A stretch of 9,959 nt of DNA from Flavobacteriales bacterium (GTDB taxonomy: Bacteria > Bacteroidota > Bacteroidia > Flavobacteriales > UBA7430). This document shows, piece after piece, positions 6,823 through 9,959 of the stretch (positions are counted from its first letter, which is position 1; each line of letters starts with the position of its first letter). The translations under genes were made by a program, and so were the position numbers. The stretch lies in NCBI GenBank assembly GCA_024959975.1, contig JANXFM010000088.1, forward strand, positions 1 through 9,959, in the 5' to 3' direction. A model generated the notes under the pieces. It had not been told where the DNA came from. It did not search any database and saw nothing but the letters and a program-made list of their open reading frames with translations.

Positions 6823-8517
6823 ATGCAAGAAAAAAGTTTACAACAAGCACAGTCCTGGCTTTCCGAAGCCTATGATGTTGAGACTCGCAATAACGTTCAG
6901 GCGCTTATTGATGAGAATGGAGAAGAGCTGATAGAGTCATTCTATAAAGACCTTGATTTTGGTACGGGAGGAATGCGAGGAATCATGGGAGTTGGACCTA
7001 ACCGAATCAACAGATATAGCATTGGTAAAGCCACACAGGGTTTGGCGAATACGCTTTTGGAGATGTATCCAGACCAAGATGTTTCAGTTGCGATTGCTTA
7101 TGACTGTCGAAATAATTCTGACCTTTTAGCTAGAACATCTGCCGAGGTATTGTCTGCTAACGGAATTAAAGTATACTTATTTACGTCGTTACGCCCTACA
7201 CCTGAATTATCTTTTGCTGTTCGCGAACTAGGTTGTAAAAGTGGAATTGTTATCACGGCTTCACACAACCCTAAAGAATATAACGGTTATAAAGTTTATG
7301 GAGATGATGGCTGTCAGATTGTAAGCCCATTTGACGTAGAATTAATTGACAAAGTGAGAGCCCTATCCATAGAAGATGTTAATTTTAATGTCGACGAGGA
7401 TTTGATATTTGCCCTAGGAGAGGAAATGGACGACACCTACATAGAGCGTCTAAAAACTTTAAGCCTGTCTCCTGAAGCGATAAAAGAACAAAGAGAGCTG
7501 CCTATTGTATTTACGGGTATTCATGGTACGGGCGCTGTTATGGTTCCAAAAGCATTAAAATCTTTTGGTTTTTCAAACGTAATGACTGTTGCTTCGCAAG
7601 ACGTGATAGACGGGAATTTTCCTACGGTGCATTCTCCAAACCCGGAAGAGCCAGCCGCTTTAGAGTTGGCAATTACATTAGCAAAAGAAAAAGGAGCTGA
7701 GCTGGTCATGGGAACCGATCCGGACGCCGATAGAGTGGGGATTGCTATACCAAATAAAGACGGAGCGTTTGTTTTGCTGAATGGAAACCAAACAGGATCA
7801 TTGTTGGTGAACTACCTTATAACAAGATGGAAAGAGCTCGGAAAGGTCAAAGGAAAAGAGTTTGTTGCTAAAACGGTTGTTACAACCGACTTGATGGATG
7901 TGATGGCTAAAGCAAACGGGGTAAAAGTATACAATACACTTACAGGCTTTAAACATATTGGCTCGCTTATAAGAGAGTTAGAAGGTAAAGAGCAGTTTAT
8001 TGGAGGTGGAGAAGAAAGTTATGGCTATTTGGCTGGAGATTTTGTGCGCGACAAGGATGCGGTCATGTCTTGCGTATTAATCGCAGAGATGGTTGCCTGG
8101 GCGAAAAGCTGTGGAAAAGACCTTTTTGACTTGATGCAGGATATGTATATGGAGTATGGCTTTTATTTGGAAGACTTGATCTCTATCACGAAACAAGGAC
8201 GCACCGGAGTTGCAGAAATTGCCAGCATGATGGATGATATGAGAAAAAATGCCCCAAAAATGATTGTTGGCGAAGAGGTTGTGGAGGTTATTGATTATTT
8301 AGATTCTGCTAAAACAGGTTTACCTGAATCCAATGTTTTGCAACTTATTACCAACAAAGGCACCAAGATTACAGCGCGCCCATCAGGGACAGAACCAAAG
8401 ATTAAATTCTACTTCTCAGTGCAGGAAAAATTAGCAGATAAATCAGAATATGATGTTATAAGGCTAAAATTGAAAGAAAAGATTGCTAATATTCAGTCAG
8501 AAATGAACTTAAATTAG
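6823..8517 (+). CDS. Phosphohexomutase (phosphoglucomutase/phosphomannomutase)
   Basis: A 564-residue cytosolic enzyme of the alpha-D-phosphohexomutase superfamily, interconverting hexose 1- and 6-phosphates for nucleotide-sugar, polysaccharide and storage-sugar metabolism. All four signature loops are present in order: the phosphoserine loop TASHNPKEYNGYKVY (S147), the Mg2+ loop GTDPDADR (D299, D301, D303), the sugar-recognition loop GGGEESYGY (E397, S399) and the phosphate-binding loop ARPSGTEPK (R519, S521, G522, T523). GTGGMRGIMG near the N-terminus is also typical. Length and the GEESYGY loop fit the long PgcA/PGM2-like branch rather than short AlgC-type enzymes; whether glucose or mannose phosphate is preferred cannot be read from sequence. 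The start is set at ATG 6823 (MQEKSLQQAQSWL); a TTG at 6817 in frame is a less likely alternative. It is divergent from polA across about 209 bp and ends in its own strong terminator, so it is probably transcribed alone. Confidence 0.93.
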   Translation: MQEKSLQQAQSWLSEAYDVETRNNVQALIDENGEELIESFYKDLDFGTGGMRGIMGVGPNRINRYSIGKATQGLANTLLEMYPDQDVSVAIAYDCRNNSDLLARTSAEVLSANGIKVYLFTSLRPTPELSFAVRELGCKSGIVITASHNPKEYNGYKVYGDDGCQIVSPFDVELIDKVRALSIEDVNFNVDEDLIFALGEEMDDTYIERLKTLSLSPEAIKEQRELPIVFTGIHGTGAVMVPKALKSFGFSNVMTVASQDVIDGNFPTVHSPNPEEPAALELAITLAKEKGAELVMGTDPDADRVGIAIPNKDGAFVLLNGNQTGSLLVNYLITRWKELGKVKGKEFVAKTVVTTDLMDVMAKANGVKVYNTLTGFKHIGSLIRELEGKEQFIGGGEESYGYLAGDFVRDKDAVMSCVLIAEMVAWAKSCGKDLFDLMQDMYMEYGFYLEDLISITKQGRTGVAEIASMMDDMRKNAPKMIVGEEVVEVIDYLDSAKTGLPESNVLQLITNKGTKITARPSGTEPKIKFYFSVQEKLADKSEYDVIRLKLKEKIANIQSEMNLN

Positions 8518-8550
8518 GCTAAAAAGGCATAATTATTTGAAATAAGGACA

Positions 8551-8578
8551 AAAACAGGGTTAAATCCCTGTTTTTTTT
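8551..8578 (+). terminator. Rho-independent terminator of the phosphohexomutase gene
   Basis: AAAACAGGG, 6-nt loop TTAAAT, CCCTGTTTT, forming a perfect 9-bp stem whose 3' arm runs into a run of eight Ts (8571-8578). It lies about 34 nt after the stop codon. This is the clearest intrinsic terminator in the window. Confidence 0.9.
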
Positions 8579-8789
8579 GTTCAAATGATTGAAACACGGG
8601 CATGATAAGGGATGTAGCGACCTTTAGTTAATAACAATTAGATGTTGATAACCAAGAGTTAAAACCATGACCTTTAGAGGGTTAAAAAACCAGCAACCTC
8701 TTTATGGCCCTGAGTTTAAGGGATTATTAAAAATGTGAAAAGGGATATTTTTCATTATTGTAGAATTTAGGATGTCTAGCATCATTTTT
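8579..8789. other. Gene-free stretch with short repeats and hairpins
   Basis: No credible ORF on either strand. The stretch lies between the terminator and the promoter of the small-protein gene. It holds two exact GACCTTTAG copies exactly 50 bp apart (8619-8627, 8669-8677), two near-copies GTTAATAACAA/GTTGATAACCA (8627-8637, 8644-8654), and small inverted repeats: GGTT-AAAA-AACC (8680-8691), AGAGGGTT paired with AACCTCT (8676-8683 and 8695-8701, one bulged G) and CCCT/AGGG (8708-8722). It could be an upstream regulatory region or an unrecognised small RNA. I see no promoter for an RNA inside it and match it to no known RNA family. Confidence 0.4.
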
Positions 8790-8821
8790 TTTGAAGTCCA
8801 AAATCTATCTTTCTATATTTG
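8790..8821 (+). promoter_or_regulatory. Consensus Bacteroidota promoter of the small membrane protein gene
   Basis: TTTG at 8790-8793 (-33 box) and TATATTTG at 8814-8821 (-7 box, exact TAnnTTTG) are separated by 20 nt, the expected spacing. Transcription should start a few bases later, giving a leader of roughly 20 nt before ATG 8849. The leader has no Shine-Dalgarno site and is A/T-rich, as is normal in the phylum. It is the best promoter match in the window, so the gene is probably well expressed. Confidence 0.75.
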
Positions 8822-8848
8822 AGTCTATTAACTAAAACCCTATAAATT

Positions 8849-9067
8849 ATGGATGCAGTATTTAAAAATCTAGGTGGATTTATTTCTGGTATTGTTGGAT
8901 TACTTATGTCTTTACTAGGACTGGGAATTGTTGCCGAAATTTTGTTAGGAGCATCGACTCCTTTTGCTGTGATTGATAACATTACAGGTTTGGTTGCTCA
9001 ATTTACAAACAGTGGTTTTGTAGGTTTGGTTGCTTTACTGGTAGTATTATCTTTCCTTAAGAAGTAA
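8849..9067 (+). CDS. Small two-helix membrane protein, unknown function (paralogue 1)
   Basis: A 72-residue hydrophobic protein that I do not recognise as a named family. There are two probable membrane segments: about 8-34, glycine- and leucine-rich (GFISGIVGLLMSLLGLGIV), and about 56-70 (GFVGLVALLVVLSFL), joined by a short loop (STPFAVIDNITGLVAQFTNS) and ending in KK. There is no signal peptide cleavage site and no cysteine. The next gene encodes a related protein: both share an LG(I/V)V core, a glycine at the end of helix 1, an I-x-NI loop motif, F(V/I)G, and ALLV...S..KK at the end. It is supported as a real gene by an ideal promoter just upstream, a hairpin just downstream, the conserved neighbour pair and its composition. 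A holin-like, toxin-like or structural membrane role would be guesswork. Confidence 0.8.
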   Translation: MDAVFKNLGGFISGIVGLLMSLLGLGIVAEILLGASTPFAVIDNITGLVAQFTNSGFVGLVALLVVLSFLKK

Positions 9068-9070
9068 TTA

Positions 9071-9110
9071 AATAAATATTAAGCCTCGCTTGCGAGGCTT
9101 AATATTTATT
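9071..9110 (+). terminator. 19-bp perfect hairpin between the two small genes
   Basis: The arms at 9071-9089 (AATAAATATTAAGCCTCGC) and 9092-9110 are perfect reverse complements around a 2-nt TT loop. It starts 3 nt after the first small gene's stop and ends 12 nt before the second gene's start. The GC-rich top and AU-rich base resemble a terminator, but there is no clean T-tract after the stem, so partial termination or RNA stabilisation with read-through into the second gene is possible. Because the stem is symmetric it would also form on the other strand. Confidence 0.7.
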
Positions 9111-9122
9111 AATTTAGGACCT

Positions 9123-9359
9123 ATGAAAGAAGAAAACAAAAAGATCTTTAAGAACATTAAAAAATACTTACGTGAAGCTGTAGAAATTACAGTGCCAATT
9201 TTGTGTTTAGGTGTTGTGGTTCAGTTAATTGTTGGTGACAGCCTTTTGGGTTGGGATCCAATTAAAAATATTCAAAGCGCAATTAACTCCTTAGGGCAAA
9301 GCAATTTCATTGGTGTTGCAGCTTTATTGGTGCTATATTCTGTTTTTAAGAAACAATAA
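9123..9359 (+). CDS. Small two-helix membrane protein, unknown function (paralogue 2)
   Basis: A 78-residue protein, not recognised as a named family. It has a basic, helical N-terminus (MKEENKKIFKNIKKYLREAV, about 1-20), a first hydrophobic segment (about 22-38, ITVPILCLGVVVQLIVG), a loop with DPIKNIQSAINSLGQSN and a second hydrophobic segment (about 62-75) ending in KKQ. It aligns along its last 50 or so residues with the preceding 72-residue protein (LxLGxV, terminal G of helix 1, IxNI, FxG, ALLV, S, KK), so the two are probably an old tandem duplication; the basic N-terminus is specific to this copy. The start is ATG 9123; the frame extends back to a TTG at 9090, but that lies in the hairpin loop and is unlikely. 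No promoter of its own is visible, so it is probably read through from the upstream gene. Confidence 0.78.
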   Translation: MKEENKKIFKNIKKYLREAVEITVPILCLGVVVQLIVGDSLLGWDPIKNIQSAINSLGQSNFIGVAALLVLYSVFKKQ

Positions 9360-9381
9360 TCCGGATATTTGGATTTTAGAT

Positions 9382-9411
9382 AAAGACTCTGTTGTTGACA
9401 GGGTCTTTTTT
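9382..9411 (+). terminator. Rho-independent terminator after the small-protein pair
   Basis: AAAGACTCTG (9382-9391), loop TTGTTGA, CAGGGTCTTT (9399-9408), giving a 10-bp stem with one G-T pair followed by more Ts. It ends the small-gene unit 22 nt after the stop, and its T-tract overlaps the stop codon of the convergent DUF983 gene. Confidence 0.85.
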
Positions 9412-9799
9412 ATTTAATGTCATTTGACCGGTCTGTTTTTTTGTATTTCATAAAAAAATTTGCCCAAATTATTTTTGATAAGGCGTGCATTTTTGGTGTA
9501 AGCAATAACCAGGGAATAGAAATGCCGATACATTTTTGCAAAAGACTGACTTCGACATCCAATATTTTTAAAGCGACAAGAATCGTTATTAAAAACGCAC
9601 AACCCAAAGCATAGGATACATATAATGCCCCAAAGTAAAACCCGGGCTCAGGGTTATAGGTTTCCCCACATGCCGGACATTTATCATAAATATCCCCCAT
9701 TGTTTTTAGCTTATAAGGATGTGTGAGAAAAAAATCTCCCACATGACAATGTGGACATTTTCCTTTCAGGATGCTGTATAATTTTGTTCCCTTATTCAT
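9410..9799 (-). CDS. DUF983 family zinc-ribbon membrane protein
   Basis: A 129-residue protein of the DUF983 family, function unknown. The N-terminal cytosolic part has two CxxC pairs, CPHC (C15, C18) and CPAC (C41, C44), expected to bind one zinc ion. Then comes the family motif YNPEPGFYFGALYVSYAL (about 48-65), which leads into a first membrane segment (about 58-77) and a second (about 87-100), followed by a basic tail. The start ATG (complement of 9797-9799) gives the usual short family N-terminus before the first CxxC. It runs in the same direction as the T9SS cargo gene, 56 nt downstream of it, so the two may share a transcript. Its stop overlaps the T-tract of the convergent terminator, which in the reverse direction has only a poor T-run. 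Confidence 0.88.
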   Translation of the reverse strand: MNKGTKLYSILKGKCPHCHVGDFFLTHPYKLKTMGDIYDKCPACGETYNPEPGFYFGALYVSYALGCAFLITILVALKILDVEVSLLQKCIGISIPWLLLTPKMHALSKIIWANFFMKYKKTDRSNDIK

Positions 9800-9855
9800 G
9801 ATTAACCCGCTATGAGATACAGCGCACGCTTTTGAAGTACTGCTGGGGTGTAAAT

Positions 9856-9959
9856 TTATCTAATTAAATTGACTATTCCATGCTTGGTAACAGGGCCTTG
9901 TTCACCAACATAAGTTGCTTTCCAGACGTAAGAGCCTATAGAGCAATGCACACCATTTA
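9856..9959 (-). CDS. C-terminus of a T9SS type B sorting-domain protein (partial)
   Basis: Only the last 33 codons are in the window; the 5' part lies beyond the right edge. The translation begins NGVHCSIGSYVWKATY and ends GIVNLIR followed by TAA (complement of 9856-9858). The pattern G-x-Y-x-W-K-A-x-Y ... G-x-V-x-LIR is that of the gliding-motility-associated C-terminal domain (type B CTD), the signal by which the type IX secretion system moves proteins across the outer membrane. The cargo (adhesin, enzyme or other) cannot be named from this fragment. It is based on 33 residues, so moderate confidence, but the motif fits well and agrees with the Bacteroidota context. Confidence 0.7.
   Translation of the reverse strand, partial: NGVHCSIGSYVWKATYVGEQGPVTKHGIVNLIR

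Noticed and set aside
8588..8593. CRISPR-repeat-like end ATTGAAAC/GTTTCAAT
   Set aside because: Occurs once only, with no repeated unit or spacer pattern nearby.
8611..8654. Replication origin or DnaA-box cluster (GTTAATAAC, GTTGATAAC)
   Set aside because: The repeats do not match TTATCCACA closely, and there is no dnaA/dnaN context.
8782..8982. Minus-strand 66-aa ORF over the small-protein promoter and gene
   Set aside because: It overlaps an ideal promoter and the start of a better supported gene and has no motif or promoter of its own.
9090..9122. TTG start for the second small protein inside the hairpin
   Set aside because: It would put the start codon in the loop of a strong hairpin and overlap the terminator-like element; ATG 9123 is better placed and begins a coherent basic helix.
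8849..9359. Type I toxin-antitoxin locus (small hydrophobic proteins with antisense RNA)
   Set aside because: No minus-strand promoter (CAAAnnTA on the plus strand) was found over the genes, and each protein has two membrane segments, unlike the usual single-helix toxins.

Overview
The window looks like a chromosomal segment of a member of the Bacteroidota, most likely the Flavobacteriia. The evidence is a partial type B C-terminal sorting domain of the Bacteroidota-only type IX secretion system, a DUF4369/DUF5106-like thioredoxin lipoprotein-style exported protein, a DUF983 protein, matches to the Bacteroidota promoter (TTTG ... TAnnTTTG), near-absent Shine-Dalgarno sites and overall low GC. 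No rRNA, tRNA, CRISPR array, transposase or phage gene is visible.

Layout. (1) 132-1475 (+): exported TlpA-type thioredoxin, very AT-rich. (2) 1503-3777 (+): a sulfur pair, namely a TauE/SafE family anion exporter whose last 22 residues appear frameshifted, then a CstB-like persulfide dioxygenase fused to two rhodanese domains. (3) 3791-6613 (-): full-length DNA polymerase I with all three activities intact by motif, convergent with the CstB-like gene and only 13 bp from it. (4) 6823-8517 (+): phosphohexomutase, divergent from polA and closed by a textbook terminator. (5) 8518-8848: about 330 bp without a gene, holding the terminator, a block of short repeats and hairpins, and the best promoter in the window. 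(6) 8849-9359 (+): two tandem, clearly related very small membrane proteins of unknown function, separated by a 19-bp perfect hairpin. (7) 9410-9799 (-): DUF983 zinc-ribbon membrane protein. (8) 9856-9959 (-): the C-terminus of a T9SS type B cargo protein running off the window.

How the genes fit together. Persulfide dioxygenase plus rhodanese plus TauE is the core of known sulfide/persulfide detoxification modules (the cst operon of Staphylococcus aureus): persulfide is oxidised, converted to thiosulfate or sulfite, and the product is exported. The matching regulator (CstR/BigR) and sulfide:quinone reductase are not in this window. PolA and the phosphohexomutase are housekeeping genes. The least explained part is the promoter-small-membrane-protein block at 8.6-9.4 kb, which is where a new system, if there is one, would most likely lie. 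I cannot assign it a function.
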